DNA of 64,000 nucleotides from Ekhidna sp051379705. GTDB taxonomy: Bacteria > Bacteroidota > Bacteroidia > Cytophagales > Cyclobacteriaceae. Shown here piece by piece: positions 25,424-34,297 of the stretch; within the stretch, counting starts at the first letter, position 1, and every line of letters starts with the position of its first letter. A program made the translations under genes and the position numbers. The notes below the pieces were generated by a model. The model did not search any database and had not been told where the DNA came from. It was given only the letters and a program-made list of their open reading frames with translations. The stretch is taken from contig NZ_CP179868.1 in assembly GCF_051379705.1 (NCBI RefSeq), positions 3,844,001 through 3,908,000 on the forward strand, read 5' to 3'.

Positions 25424-27325
25424 ATGTTAAAGAAGGATTTATATGCCAATGTCTACATTCTGACTGCATTGGTCTTGATAGGAGCTGTAGCCTATTATGT
25501 TTTTGTCCTGCAAAAAGAAATAACCAACTCATTCAATCAAGACCCGCAAGTTGTTCAGGTTTCAGCCAATCAGGCCAAGATGGGTCAGCAGATCGTAAAG
25601 GCTGCAATGGGTATGAGATATGCCGAAAGTCAAGGCAACTTTGATTTTTTCAGGAATGAACTAAGGAGAGTATATCCTCAGTGGCAAAAAGGACATCAAG
25701 CACTAATTGATGGGGATGCGGATCTGAATCTCTCACAACCGGTTCAAACAGATGAGTACCTGGCGCTTCAAGAGGCAGTTAAATTTCTGTTTTTTGATAT
25801 AAATACGAATACATCCAATATTCTTGATGTTAAATACACAGAGACAAAATCAGATGTTAATTTTTTATCCTTGCAAAGATCTTTTGAGGCTTTAGTTCGG
25901 ACCATCAGAAGATACGATACAGCAGCTGGTGACATAACAAATTACTTTGTAAGCACGGCGCAAAATCGCGGAACGAGTTTAGGCCTTGCAGAATATGTAG
26001 GGTTCTCCATTTTTATTGGTATTTTTCTCGTGCAAGGATTCTTCATTTTCCGACCACTTGTGAAGCTAGCCAGTGACAACTACTTATCCGCAAATAAGGC
26101 CTTCATCAAGGTTAAGAAATCTGAGCAGCAGCTGAAGATTAACTTCCAAAAGCAAAAGCTTATTAACAAAAAGCTTTACCTCTCAAGGAAGGAATTAGAA
26201 GAAAAGAACCTCAAGTTGGAAGAATCTGAGTCTAAGTTGCTCAAGTCTTCTGAAGAGCAAATTAAGATTAATGAACGTTTGATTTCAGCTCAAGATGAAT
26301 TGAACCTTGCATATAAGAAGTTGCAAGATTCTGAAGTTGAGATTAGGGAGCTAGCTGATAAGCAACTTCAGGATAATGAAAAATTATTCCTAGCGGAGAA
26401 AAAGCTTCAGTCTTTGCTTGAAAACGAGCAGAAGTCTAAGGAAGAATTGTCTAATGCGCTGAATTCCTTAAAGGGAGCTCAGTCTCAACTGGTTCACTCT
26501 GAAAAAATGGCATCATTGGGTCAGTTGACAGCCGGTATAGCCCATGAGATAAACAATCCGATTAACTTCATTTCGAGTGGTATGGTGTCACTAAAAATGT
26601 CAATTGAAGCCATGCGTGAAATCGCTGAGGAATATACCAGAATTGATGACGGAGATGACTCTGAAGAAGTACTCGAGTCAGTGAAAGAGTTGAAAGAAGA
26701 GCATGAGTATGACGAAATAGTAGACGAACTGGATGATTTAATTAATGACATCAACTACGGGGTTACAAGAACTATTGAGATCGTGAAAGGTCTAAGAGTC
26801 TTCTCTAGGCTTGATGAAGAGGAGGCGAAGAATGCCAATGTTAATGAGAACATTGATGCCACACTCACACTTCTTAGGAATAAGACAAAAGGCAAAATTG
26901 AGATTACGAAACACTACGATGAAAGCATGCATGATATCGAGTGTTATCCAGGCCAGTTGAATCAGGTCTTCATGAATATTCTGAACAATGCTGTTCAGGC
27001 AATGCCTGATGATAAGAAGGACGCTGAGATTACAATTTATACCGAGGAAGCCGATAGCGAAGTTTCCGTTAGGATAAAAGATAATGGAATTGGTATCCCT
27101 GATGAGCTTAAGAATAGGATTTGGGAGCCTTTCTTTACAACTAAAGAAGTAGGAGTAGGAACAGGTTTAGGTATGTCCATTACCTATGGCATTATAGAAA
27201 AGCATGGTGGTAAGATTGACCTGTCAAGTGAGGTTGGTAAAGGAACAGAATTTGTAATTACTTTGCCAAAGAAAATCACCCCGATTAAAAAGAAGGAAGA
27301 CAAAGAGGTAGCAGAGAGCAATTAA
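25424..27325 (+). CDS. membrane sensor histidine kinase
   Basis: 633 residues. Two membrane helices (about 12-30 and 190-210) bracket an all-helical extracytoplasmic sensor of about 160 residues. A very long coiled coil (230-350) follows, then a HisKA-type dimerisation motif SEKMASLGQLTAGIAHEINNP with His374 (text abbreviated to the core), and an HATPase domain with NNAVQAM (N-box, about 521), DNGIGIP (G1) and GTGLGMS (G2). An acidic insertion (about 405-440) sits inside the dimerisation region. It pairs with the response regulator 31 bp downstream and faces the siaB operon, tying a phosphorelay to the partner switch. Confidence 0.93.
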   Translation: MLKKDLYANVYILTALVLIGAVAYYVFVLQKEITNSFNQDPQVVQVSANQAKMGQQIVKAAMGMRYAESQGNFDFFRNELRRVYPQWQKGHQALIDGDADLNLSQPVQTDEYLALQEAVKFLFFDINTNTSNILDVKYTETKSDVNFLSLQRSFEALVRTIRRYDTAAGDITNYFVSTAQNRGTSLGLAEYVGFSIFIGIFLVQGFFIFRPLVKLASDNYLSANKAFIKVKKSEQQLKINFQKQKLINKKLYLSRKELEEKNLKLEESESKLLKSSEEQIKINERLISAQDELNLAYKKLQDSEVEIRELADKQLQDNEKLFLAEKKLQSLLENEQKSKEELSNALNSLKGAQSQLVHSEKMASLGQLTAGIAHEINNPINFISSGMVSLKMSIEAMREIAEEYTRIDDGDDSEEVLESVKELKEEHEYDEIVDELDDLINDINYGVTRTIEIVKGLRVFSRLDEEEAKNANVNENIDATLTLLRNKTKGKIEITKHYDESMHDIECYPGQLNQVFMNILNNAVQAMPDDKKDAEITIYTEEADSEVSVRIKDNGIGIPDELKNRIWEPFFTTKEVGVGTGLGMSITYGIIEKHGGKIDLSSEVGKGTEFVITLPKKITPIKKKEDKEVAESN

Positions 27326-27356
27326 TCATTAACAACATTACACTAAGGGTAGAAGG

Positions 27357-28604
27357 ATGGAAGAGATTCATGACCAGCAACAAATAGACAGCTCAGTAAA
27401 AAAGAAGAAATTTTCGCTTCTTTATGTAGATGATGAAGCAACTAATCTGAGAGTTTTCAAAGCTAATTTTAGAAAGTTCTTTAACGTCCATACCTCAACA
27501 AATCCGATTGAGGCAATCGATATCTTGGATCAAGAAGATATTCAGGTAATTGTAACTGACCAGCGGATGCCCGAAATGACAGGCACTCAGTTTTTGGAAA
27601 AAATCCTACCAAAACATCCGGATGTTATCAAAATTATACTTACTGGGTTTACAGATATAGAGGCAATTAAAGACGGTATCAATAGATGTGGGATTTTTAA
27701 ATACATAACCAAGCCTTGGAATTTTGATGAGATGAAGGGAGTGCTCGAACGAGCAATTGATACTTATCAGCAAGCGGCAGAAAGCGAAGAGCATATCAAG
27801 GAACTTGAGGTTAGTAATGTAGAACTCGAGAGTAGGGTAAGAGAGCGTACTCAAGAACTAAATAAGATTAATAAACGCCTAATTGATAGCATTAGATATG
27901 CAGGATTGCTACAGCAATCGATGCTTCCTAACGACAGATATTTAAGCCGACAATTCAAGGATCATTTTGTGATTTTTGAAACCAAATATCTATTCAGTGA
28001 AGAGTTTGTATGGACGACTAGATTGAACTTCAGATCCGAAGATTATACCGTCGTGTCATTAATAGAGTTTGATGGAAAAGGCATTGTTGGATCACTTAAA
28101 ACCCTAATTGCTGATTCAGTTCTCAATTACCTGACACATGATAGAAAAATCTTCCATTCTGGTGAGATTATCAACGAGCTAAAGTATGAACTCGACGCAG
28201 CGGGTTCAGATGAGCTTCAATGTGATCTTAAAGTTTCTGTGGCCGTTTTCGACCATAATGCACGAACCCTCCAGTTTAGTGGGATAAACCAGGATATGTT
28301 AGTTTTTACTGGACAAAAAACCACGCTTTTGAAAGGAGACGAAGGAGATCATTTTGAAGATGCAATAGCTGACAAGATTGCAATAGAAGCAGATTCTTCG
28401 TACTATATGTATTCCAATGGATACTATAATCAAACGAATGAAGATGGCGTTAAATTCACTTATGAGAAGTTTGAGGAAATGCTCAAATCTGCTCAAGACA
28501 AATCGATGGCCGAACAGCGTGAATTCCTGATGAGTAATCTCCAAACTTGGAAAGCAGGGTCAAGTTTAAATGATGATATATCTATTATAGGCTTTAAACT
28601 ATAA
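27357..28604 (+). CDS. response regulator with degenerate PP2C/SpoIIE-like domain
   Basis: 415 residues. N-terminal receiver domain: LLYVDDEATN, phospho-acceptor Asp68 in VTDQRMPEMTG, TGF and the KPW lysine near 119. A coiled coil (about 125-180) leads to a C-terminal domain that aligns with the SpoIIE-type PP2C of the SiaA-like protein nearby (YAGLLQQSMLPN and the closing LNDDISIIGFKL). Its metal motifs are altered: GGDFYW becomes SEEFVW (214-219) and GDCTGHG becomes EFDGKG (237-242). It is therefore probably a non-catalytic or altered phosphatase, perhaps a phospho-regulated binding platform. Co-transcribed with the kinase upstream and the small gene downstream. Confidence 0.85.
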   Translation: MEEIHDQQQIDSSVKKKKFSLLYVDDEATNLRVFKANFRKFFNVHTSTNPIEAIDILDQEDIQVIVTDQRMPEMTGTQFLEKILPKHPDVIKIILTGFTDIEAIKDGINRCGIFKYITKPWNFDEMKGVLERAIDTYQQAAESEEHIKELEVSNVELESRVRERTQELNKINKRLIDSIRYAGLLQQSMLPNDRYLSRQFKDHFVIFETKYLFSEEFVWTTRLNFRSEDYTVVSLIEFDGKGIVGSLKTLIADSVLNYLTHDRKIFHSGEIINELKYELDAAGSDELQCDLKVSVAVFDHNARTLQFSGINQDMLVFTGQKTTLLKGDEGDHFEDAIADKIAIEADSSYYMYSNGYYNQTNEDGVKFTYEKFEEMLKSAQDKSMAEQREFLMSNLQTWKAGSSLNDDISIIGFKL

Positions 28605-28611
28605 TATTTTA

Positions 28612-28851
28612 ATGGCGGCAAAAGCTAGTAGTTTTAAGAATTGGTGTACACAGAATATCAGTCCACAGTCATGGACAAGAATATGTCTGAAACGAGTTGA
28701 TGATATTCGAGGAAAAGGATATACACTGAAAGAGATGGAAGATCTTAATCCCGATATAGAGATTGATGAAGAGCTGTTAGAATCTCTGAATTTAGCCCTT
28801 TCTGAACTCTATGAAATGACTGTTGATGAGACACTTCTAGCTGCTCATTGA
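28612..28851 (+). CDS. small acidic protein of the Sia/two-component operon
   Basis: 79 residues, no family recognised. It begins with a basic segment containing CTQNISPQSWTRICLKRVDD and ends acidic and helical (IDEELLESLNLALSELYEMT). It starts 8 bp after the response regulator stop, so it is almost certainly translated from the same message, and it ends 25 bp before the convergent SiaA-like gene. It may be a small adaptor or partner of the degenerate PP2C domain; no direct evidence. Confidence 0.65.
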   Translation: MAAKASSFKNWCTQNISPQSWTRICLKRVDDIRGKGYTLKEMEDLNPDIEIDEELLESLNLALSELYEMTVDETLLAAH

Positions 28852-28876
28852 TTATTCCTAACACTTAATTTGTCTA

Positions 28877-30811
28877 TTATTTTATTTCAAAGCCGAGTAC
28901 GCAAACATCATCTGTCTGGCTTGTATTCTTTGACCATTCACTGAAAGTTCTTTCCATTGTTTTTTTCTGCTCTGCTATTGGTTGTGAAGAAGTCTTTTCG
29001 ATTAATCGGTTAAAGTTCTTAGACATAAACTTTTTGTCGAACTCTCCCCCAAATTGGTCCTGGTAACCATCAGAGGATAAGAATATGCGATCTTTAACAT
29101 CTAGCTGAATGGTCTCTTTTGTGAGCTGAGCAAATACCTCTTGTTCATCTCCTTCAATTCCACCTACCATTTGTCGTGGACTTTTATATATAGTCATCTC
29201 TTCACTACCACTCTTCATGAGTCTAAGTGGTATTCCTGCACCGGCGTATTCCATTTTCAAGGTGTCTAAATCAATCACACAAATCCCAATCTCCATTCCA
29301 TCTCTATTAACTTCATCCGTGTCCCTTTGAAGTTCGAATTTGATAACCTTATCCAATCGAGAAATAATCTTTTTGGGATCTAAGTAATTTTGATAGTAGA
29401 TGATATTGGTAAGTTGGTTACTACCCATAATTGACATAATCGCGCCAGGAACTCCATGTCCTGTGCAATCACCACATGCAACGATCATATATTCGTTGTT
29501 TCCTCTACGAACACGCTCAAACCAATAGAAATCACCTCCAATTATATCCTTCGGCTTATAGGTGACAAAGGATTCCGGGAAAACAGATTGAAGAGTGCTT
29601 ATGGGGGGAAGAGTAGATCTTTGAATTCGTTCAGCATAGCTGATACTATCCCTAATTTGAGAAGAGACAGAAACCAACTGATTCTTTTGCATTTCAATTT
29701 GTGTCTTCTGATCTATAAGCTGCTTATTGGTTTGTCTTTGTTCCTCAATCTGCCCAATCAAGCTTTGAGAGGTTTGAGCCATTTGCTTAGCTAACTTACC
29801 AATTTCATCCTTCGAGCCTGTTGGTAATTCAATATCCAGGTTTCCTTTACTTAGTTCTTCAGCGGCTTGGCTTAACTTGACTATTGGCTTTACAAAGATA
29901 TTTGCAGCTACTAAGGCCAACACAATGGTGAGTATTAAAACAGGTAATACCGCTAAGAGAATTTGTTCACGTATTTGAGTGAGTGGTGAAAACGCTCGTT
30001 CTTGTGGTATACTTAAAATAAGCGTCCAATCATTTCCTGTGAAAGACAGGTAATCCATATCTCTGGATATGAAATAAAGCGCATCTTGTGTTTCCAGAAA
30101 ATTTACTCCAGGTTCATTTAAACTGGAGACTAGGTCGTAGTTTCTATAAGTAGAATTTAAAATATTAGAGGGATCAGTATTTGAGTATAGAACAGTGCCC
30201 TCTTTATCAATAAGGTTTATATCAAGATTCCTAGATGTATCTGAGCTAAGTGAATATTCACCAACTATTTTAAAGAGTTCATCTACCAGAATTCTTCCTA
30301 CTAAAACTCCAACTTCAGAATTGTCAGTAAAGCTGGTGACCTTCGCAGCAAAGTGCATTACAACACGACCAACAGATTCTGATTTTGAGACGTCAACAGC
30401 CATTTCCTGACCTGCATTCAATTTAATCCAGTAAAGGTCTTCAGCATGTTGTTTTCCGATAGATATACGTTTACTATCCGCTAACCTTACACGATTCATA
30501 TCGAACAATGAAAATGAATAGTAGAGATCATTAAGATTTTCAAGCTCCTGAAGCCTTTGAGTCAATTGCTCAGGGTTTGAATTTAAGTTTCTGAAATAAG
30601 GATTTTTTGAAGCCATCCTTATATCATTCAAGCGGGAAAACATGAACCTTCCAATATCAGAACTTATTCCTTTTGATTGCTGAGTCATGCTACTCACAAT
30701 CTCTTCTTTCAATGTTTGCTCAACCTTCTGATCAGCGAAGAATGACAATACTCCCGCAGTGAACAAAACAAGAAATAGACATAGGATCGTGAGTTTTGCG
30801 TATATGTTCAT
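28877..30811 (-). CDS. siaA: SiaA-like membrane PP2C phosphatase (dCache-HAMP-SpoIIE)
   Basis: 644 residues: membrane helix 5-24, a large extracytoplasmic sensor of Cache type (about 30-280), second helix 283-305, HAMP linker (305-355), coiled coil (355-395) and a SpoIIE/PP2C phosphatase domain with intact metal motifs GGDFYW (425-430) and GDCTGHG (447-453) plus the closing TDDVCVLGFEIK. This is the layout of SiaA, which dephosphorylates SiaC in response to an external signal. It converges on the histidine kinase operon. With siaB and siaC at 24-25 kb it completes the kinase-phosphatase-substrate set. Confidence 0.88.
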   Translation of the reverse strand: MNIYAKLTILCLFLVLFTAGVLSFFADQKVEQTLKEEIVSSMTQQSKGISSDIGRFMFSRLNDIRMASKNPYFRNLNSNPEQLTQRLQELENLNDLYYSFSLFDMNRVRLADSKRISIGKQHAEDLYWIKLNAGQEMAVDVSKSESVGRVVMHFAAKVTSFTDNSEVGVLVGRILVDELFKIVGEYSLSSDTSRNLDINLIDKEGTVLYSNTDPSNILNSTYRNYDLVSSLNEPGVNFLETQDALYFISRDMDYLSFTGNDWTLILSIPQERAFSPLTQIREQILLAVLPVLILTIVLALVAANIFVKPIVKLSQAAEELSKGNLDIELPTGSKDEIGKLAKQMAQTSQSLIGQIEEQRQTNKQLIDQKTQIEMQKNQLVSVSSQIRDSISYAERIQRSTLPPISTLQSVFPESFVTYKPKDIIGGDFYWFERVRRGNNEYMIVACGDCTGHGVPGAIMSIMGSNQLTNIIYYQNYLDPKKIISRLDKVIKFELQRDTDEVNRDGMEIGICVIDLDTLKMEYAGAGIPLRLMKSGSEEMTIYKSPRQMVGGIEGDEQEVFAQLTKETIQLDVKDRIFLSSDGYQDQFGGEFDKKFMSKNFNRLIEKTSSQPIAEQKKTMERTFSEWSKNTSQTDDVCVLGFEIK

Positions 30812-30938
30812 AGATCGAGTTTAACCATTAACGGAGTAAAAATAAATCTTTTCACTTTGCTAATCTATGAGATATGATTGAAAGTCGTGTCAGCAATATT
30901 CCGTTTCTTATATTTAGACATACTATCTTAGCGGAGTT

Positions 30939-31397
30939 ATGAAAACACCGCCAATGAGATTCTATATTTTCGCCTTAATAATTTTCGCCTCTTTAAGTAT
31001 CAGTGCTCAGAACATGACAATCTATCGTAGCCCTAAATCTGTAGATGCTACGGTGGAACGATTGGTTCAGATAATTAAAAATAAGAAACTAGCTTATTTT
31101 GAGACTGTTGCGCATGATGAAGTCGCAAAAGAGTATGGAGTAGATATTCCACCAACTCGTATGATATTATTTGAAGATCCCAATTTGATGATTGAGTTGG
31201 TTTCATGCAGACAAACAACGGCACTTGATTTACCTATGAAAATTTTGGTTTGGGAAGAAAACGAAGACGTTTATATCGGCTTCTTTGATCCAAAAGTGAT
31301 GAAGAAAAGATTTATGCTTCAGGAATGTGACGACATTATTTCTAGTATGTCCCGACTTAAAATACGAGTAGTAAATGAAGCTCTTAGGGACGGTTGA
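30939..31397 (+). CDS. exported DUF302-domain protein
   Basis: 152 residues with an N-terminal signal peptide ending at SISAQ. The body fits DUF302: KSVDATVERLVQIIKNKKLAYFETVAHDEVA (abbreviated), then PPTRMILFEDPNLMIELV and the DLPMKILVWEE strand. The family binds small ligands and occurs in periplasmic settings; the function is unclear. Its 3' end overlaps that of the convergent DUF2911 gene by 14 bp. Confidence 0.8.
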   Translation: MKTPPMRFYIFALIIFASLSISAQNMTIYRSPKSVDATVERLVQIIKNKKLAYFETVAHDEVAKEYGVDIPPTRMILFEDPNLMIELVSCRQTTALDLPMKILVWEENEDVYIGFFDPKVMKKRFMLQECDDIISSMSRLKIRVVNEALRDG

Positions 31398-31944
31398 TAG
31401 GGATAGCCCATCTTACCTTGTCCCATCGAAACTTGAGGGAATCATCCGCAAAATAGAAAAGCATTCTTTCCTGTGATTGATCTGCATATCGTGGCGTCAC
31501 CCAAAGTCTAAACGCATCAAGTGAGTCTTTATAGCTATAAGAACCCCACTGTTCCCATTCGCGATTGAAAATGACTTCCCATTGATCTTGGTTAGGAATA
31601 GTAAAAATTGAATAACTACCACTATCAAGGTGTATGGTATCGATTACTAAATTATCGGCTATACTAATGTATGTTGCATTATTGGCTCCAGTTCTCCACA
31701 TTTCTCCATATGGTACAAGATGATCAGGACCCACTCCAAATATCTTTCGATCTTTAACTGCCGGACTACTGAATTCAATATAAGCTGCAACACCGTGCAC
31801 AGTGGTACTGTCAGATCTAAGTGGCGAAGGCCTTTTTTGCGGATCTGAAGAGCAGCTAAAAACAATTAAACAACACAGTGGTAGTGCCGTGGTGTTGATT
31901 GTTTTTGAACGTAAATATGTCCGAAATTGAAAAAGTGTTTTCAT
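31384..31944 (-). CDS. DUF2911 lipoprotein
   Basis: 186 residues. An N-terminal hydrophobic stretch ends in a lipobox (IVFSC) followed by Ser/Asp/Pro-rich sequence. The mature part matches DUF2911: AAYIEFSSPAVKDRKIFG, LVPYGEMWRTGANNATYI, GSYSIFTIP and EWEQWGSYSY (segments quoted separately). The family is very common in Bacteroidota; its biochemical role is unknown. It overlaps the convergent DUF302 gene. Confidence 0.88.
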   Translation of the reverse strand: MKTLFQFRTYLRSKTINTTALPLCCLIVFSCSSDPQKRPSPLRSDSTTVHGVAAYIEFSSPAVKDRKIFGVGPDHLVPYGEMWRTGANNATYISIADNLVIDTIHLDSGSYSIFTIPNQDQWEVIFNREWEQWGSYSYKDSLDAFRLWVTPRYADQSQERMLFYFADDSLKFRWDKVRWAIPINRP

Positions 31945-32030
31945 TAGGATAGACGATAACGCACTGAAAAATAGTAGGTTACAGATTTGGGTATATTATT
32001 TGCCACTTGAATATAAAAACTATTAATTAT

Positions 32031-32288
32031 ATGGGAATTATAGGCATTGAAATACCCCAACTTAACGAAGAACAGGATATTGAAGTTGAAGTGCGTGTAA
32101 ACGGCATCAAAAAGCAATATCAATATCGAGTAGAAATCTTTCATTGGGATGACTGCCCTTATCCAACTGAAGACAGAGTGGAATGCATTCGTCAGCTAGT
32201 CAACGGATATGATGACAAGTGGGATTTGGCGCATATCGGACTACCTACAGACGATTACATTCCAATAACTTTCAGAAAGAGGCGCTAA
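32031..32288 (+). CDS. small conserved hypothetical protein
   Basis: 85 residues from ATG 32031 (an earlier TTG is possible but adds an unlike leader). Charged, beta-rich: EVEVRVNGIKKQYQYRVE followed by HWDDCPYPTEDRVECIRQL and ending in TFRKRR. No family recognised. It converges with, and overlaps by 4 bp, the DUF3127 gene. Confidence 0.65.
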   Translation: MGIIGIEIPQLNEEQDIEVEVRVNGIKKQYQYRVEIFHWDDCPYPTEDRVECIRQLVNGYDDKWDLAHIGLPTDDYIPITFRKRR

Positions 32289-32647
32289 AAAGGTAGGTCG
32301 TCATCTTGTGAGAAATCCTCCTTTGTCCAATCCTGAGATGGTGGAGGAGGAGTGTCTTGACTAGACTCGGATTTTTTATCAATTCGCCAGGCCTGTAGGC
32401 TATTAAAATACTTCACTTCACCTTGTGGGTCTGTCCACTTTCTGCCTTTTAGGTTAAAGTTGACAGTAACGTCATCTCCGACTTCCAAAGCATCAAGCTG
32501 ATCACAGTTGCTTTGAATCAGTTCAAATTTTACAAATTCGGGGTACTGAGGATTTTCAGCGTATTCCAATACAAATTCCCGTTTCTTAAAAGTGTCCTTA
32601 ATGGTTTGCGTGTCGTATTTCTCTACGATCTTACCTTCTACTATCAT
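32285..32647 (-). CDS. DUF3127 (SSB-like) protein
   Basis: 120 residues fitting DUF3127, a Bacteroidota family with an OB-like fold: VEGKIVEKYDTQTIKDTFKK, then EYAENPQYPEFVKFELIQ and RKWTDPQGEVKYFNSLQAW. The C-terminus ends in an acidic tip, DDDLPF, the same design as the protein-interaction tail of single-stranded DNA-binding protein SSB. A role at DNA repair or replication forks is inferred from this tail only. Confidence 0.85.
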   Translation of the reverse strand: MIVEGKIVEKYDTQTIKDTFKKREFVLEYAENPQYPEFVKFELIQSNCDQLDALEVGDDVTVNFNLKGRKWTDPQGEVKYFNSLQAWRIDKKSESSQDTPPPPSQDWTKEDFSQDDDLPF

Positions 32648-32695
32648 GTGAATTTTCTAAACTATTGTACAAATTTGGTAGTTCAATCTGCAAGT

Positions 32696-32830
32696 ATGAC
32701 AAAGTCTAAGAAATATTTCCTGATTGGGGCAATCATTTTCGTTATAATCATGATAATTATTGCAATAGATATTAGCAATAGAACGGTTGCTCCTTGGGAA
32801 AGAAGTAAAGTTGAGAAAGCTGATGAGTAA
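32696..32830 (+). CDS. 44-residue single-span membrane protein
   Basis: Short frame from ATG 32696: a basic N-terminus (MTKSKKYF), one hydrophobic helix of about 18 residues (LIGAIIFVIIMIIIAI) and a charged tail. Its stop overlaps the start of the DUF2452 gene (ATGAGTAA), which indicates translational coupling and supports its being real. No family recognised. Confidence 0.6.
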   Translation: MTKSKKYFLIGAIIFVIIMIIIAIDISNRTVAPWERSKVEKADE

Positions 32831-33296
32831 AAACAAGGTAGATATATCGCTGATTGATCTAGATAAAGAACGTGAAAAGATCACCGACCTTCCCGGACTT
32901 ATAGAATATGCACACCATGCTGGTAGCGCGATCATTAAACCTGAGGATAAAGGGAGAATAAAGGGTAATGCTGTAGCAGCTATGCATGACCAAACTGACC
33001 GACAGTTTAGGCAGCTCTATGAGCAAATGCAAACACTCATCGAGCAAGCCAAATATCTAAAAAGTCGAGTTGAAGTATCGGAAAGAATCTATAGAGCCAC
33101 AGTTCCTTTCCAACCAGTCATTGGAAAAATCTATTTTCTATACAAGAAAAAAAATGGGACAGACTTACTATCAATGGTGAGTCCGGATGAATGGGGTAAG
33201 GGCTTCCCTTATGAATCCTTTGAAGCGGAAGTGCGATTGATGTCTGATCACACATGGGAGATTGTAAAGACAAATAATCAAGAATATAAGTACTGA
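32823..33296 (+). CDS. DUF2452 protein
   Basis: 157 residues from ATG 32823. It matches DUF2452: LIDLDKEREKITDLPGLIEY, AHHAGSAIIKPEDKGRIKG, QTDRQFRQLYEQMQTL, and FQPVIGKIYFLYKKKNG. The family is conserved across Bacteroidota and some Proteobacteria with unknown function. It overlaps the small membrane protein upstream by 8 bp. Confidence 0.85.
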   Translation: MSKNKVDISLIDLDKEREKITDLPGLIEYAHHAGSAIIKPEDKGRIKGNAVAAMHDQTDRQFRQLYEQMQTLIEQAKYLKSRVEVSERIYRATVPFQPVIGKIYFLYKKKNGTDLLSMVSPDEWGKGFPYESFEAEVRLMSDHTWEIVKTNNQEYKY

Positions 33297-33453
33297 GTTA
33301 CCTAATGTGCTCAGGCTGTCTACCTTATGTCTATCGGGAGTTAATGCCTCTGGAGCTTTCATTTATCAGATTTGCTGAAGTCTAAACCGGTGAAATTTTT
33401 CGTTGGTTAAATTGGTTAAGTCTATTGATAATCAATAATCACAATGAATACTA

Positions 33454-34233
33454 ATGAGGAGAGCATTAGCACTTATAATAATCACATGCTTATCTACTTT
33501 GATCAATTGTAAGTCCGATGATCCGGGCATAGATTGTTCAGCTTCAGACCTTTCATTGGAGGTTTCTGAGTTCGTTAAATCAGATTGCGATGATCCAGGC
33601 TCTGTTTCATTGACTGCATCAGGCGGAGAGGGTGAATATACCTATTCAATTGGTGGGGGAGGTTTTCAGAGCTCTCCTGTTTTTGAAGGTTTGTTCGCTG
33701 GTAATTTTACATTTTCTGTCAAGGATGAGTTAGGGTGTATCGAATCCATCCAATTTACACTTGATTCAGAGCCAACCGGGATTACACTAAACTTAACCGG
33801 TACTCAATCCAACTGTACAAGCAGCACAGGTACTATTACTGCGGAAGCTTCAGGAGGAGTTGGATCACTTCAATTTGCATTCAATGGAGGAGGATTTAGC
33901 GATACGAATGAGTTCAATAATATTGGAGCAGGAGGTTATTCTGTTACGGTTAGAGATGAAGAAGGGTGTAGAGTGACTAAGAACATTCAAATCTTAACCG
34001 AGACCAGTCTAGCAACTGATATCATGCCTATTATCAATAAAGATTGTGCGATCAGCGGTTGTCACAATGGAAGTCAATCACCAAGATTGATTTCGACATC
34101 TGAAGTTATTGCAAATGCAGCTAGAATTAAATCTGAAACTCAGGCAGGCAGCATGCCAAGAGATCGTACGCTTACTCAAACAGAAATAGACCTCATCGCT
34201 TGCTGGGTAGATGACGGTGCATTGGATAACTAG
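33454..34233 (+). CDS. lipoprotein with SprB-like repeats and a CX4CH haem-type motif (copy 1)
   Basis: 259 residues. Lipoprotein signal with Cys20 (lipobox LINC). Two SprB-like Ig-type repeats follow (about 45-100 and 110-175; landmarks SLTASGGEGEYTYSIGGGG and ITAEASGGVGSLQFAFNGGG, each closed by a DELGC/DEEGC strand). The C-terminal 75 residues resemble a small cytochrome c: IMPIINKDCAISGCHNG has Cys-X4-Cys-His instead of CXXCH, and a later Met in GSMPRD could be the axial ligand before CWVDDGA. Haem attachment is not proven. A paralogue lies immediately downstream, followed by YceI and DUF5777 genes. Confidence 0.78.
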   Translation: MRRALALIIITCLSTLINCKSDDPGIDCSASDLSLEVSEFVKSDCDDPGSVSLTASGGEGEYTYSIGGGGFQSSPVFEGLFAGNFTFSVKDELGCIESIQFTLDSEPTGITLNLTGTQSNCTSSTGTITAEASGGVGSLQFAFNGGGFSDTNEFNNIGAGGYSVTVRDEEGCRVTKNIQILTETSLATDIMPIINKDCAISGCHNGSQSPRLISTSEVIANAARIKSETQAGSMPRDRTLTQTEIDLIACWVDDGALDN

Positions 34234-34297
34234 TAATTAAAAGAATAAACATACCTACATTCTCATGTAGCTTCTAACTACAACTCACAAAACGATC

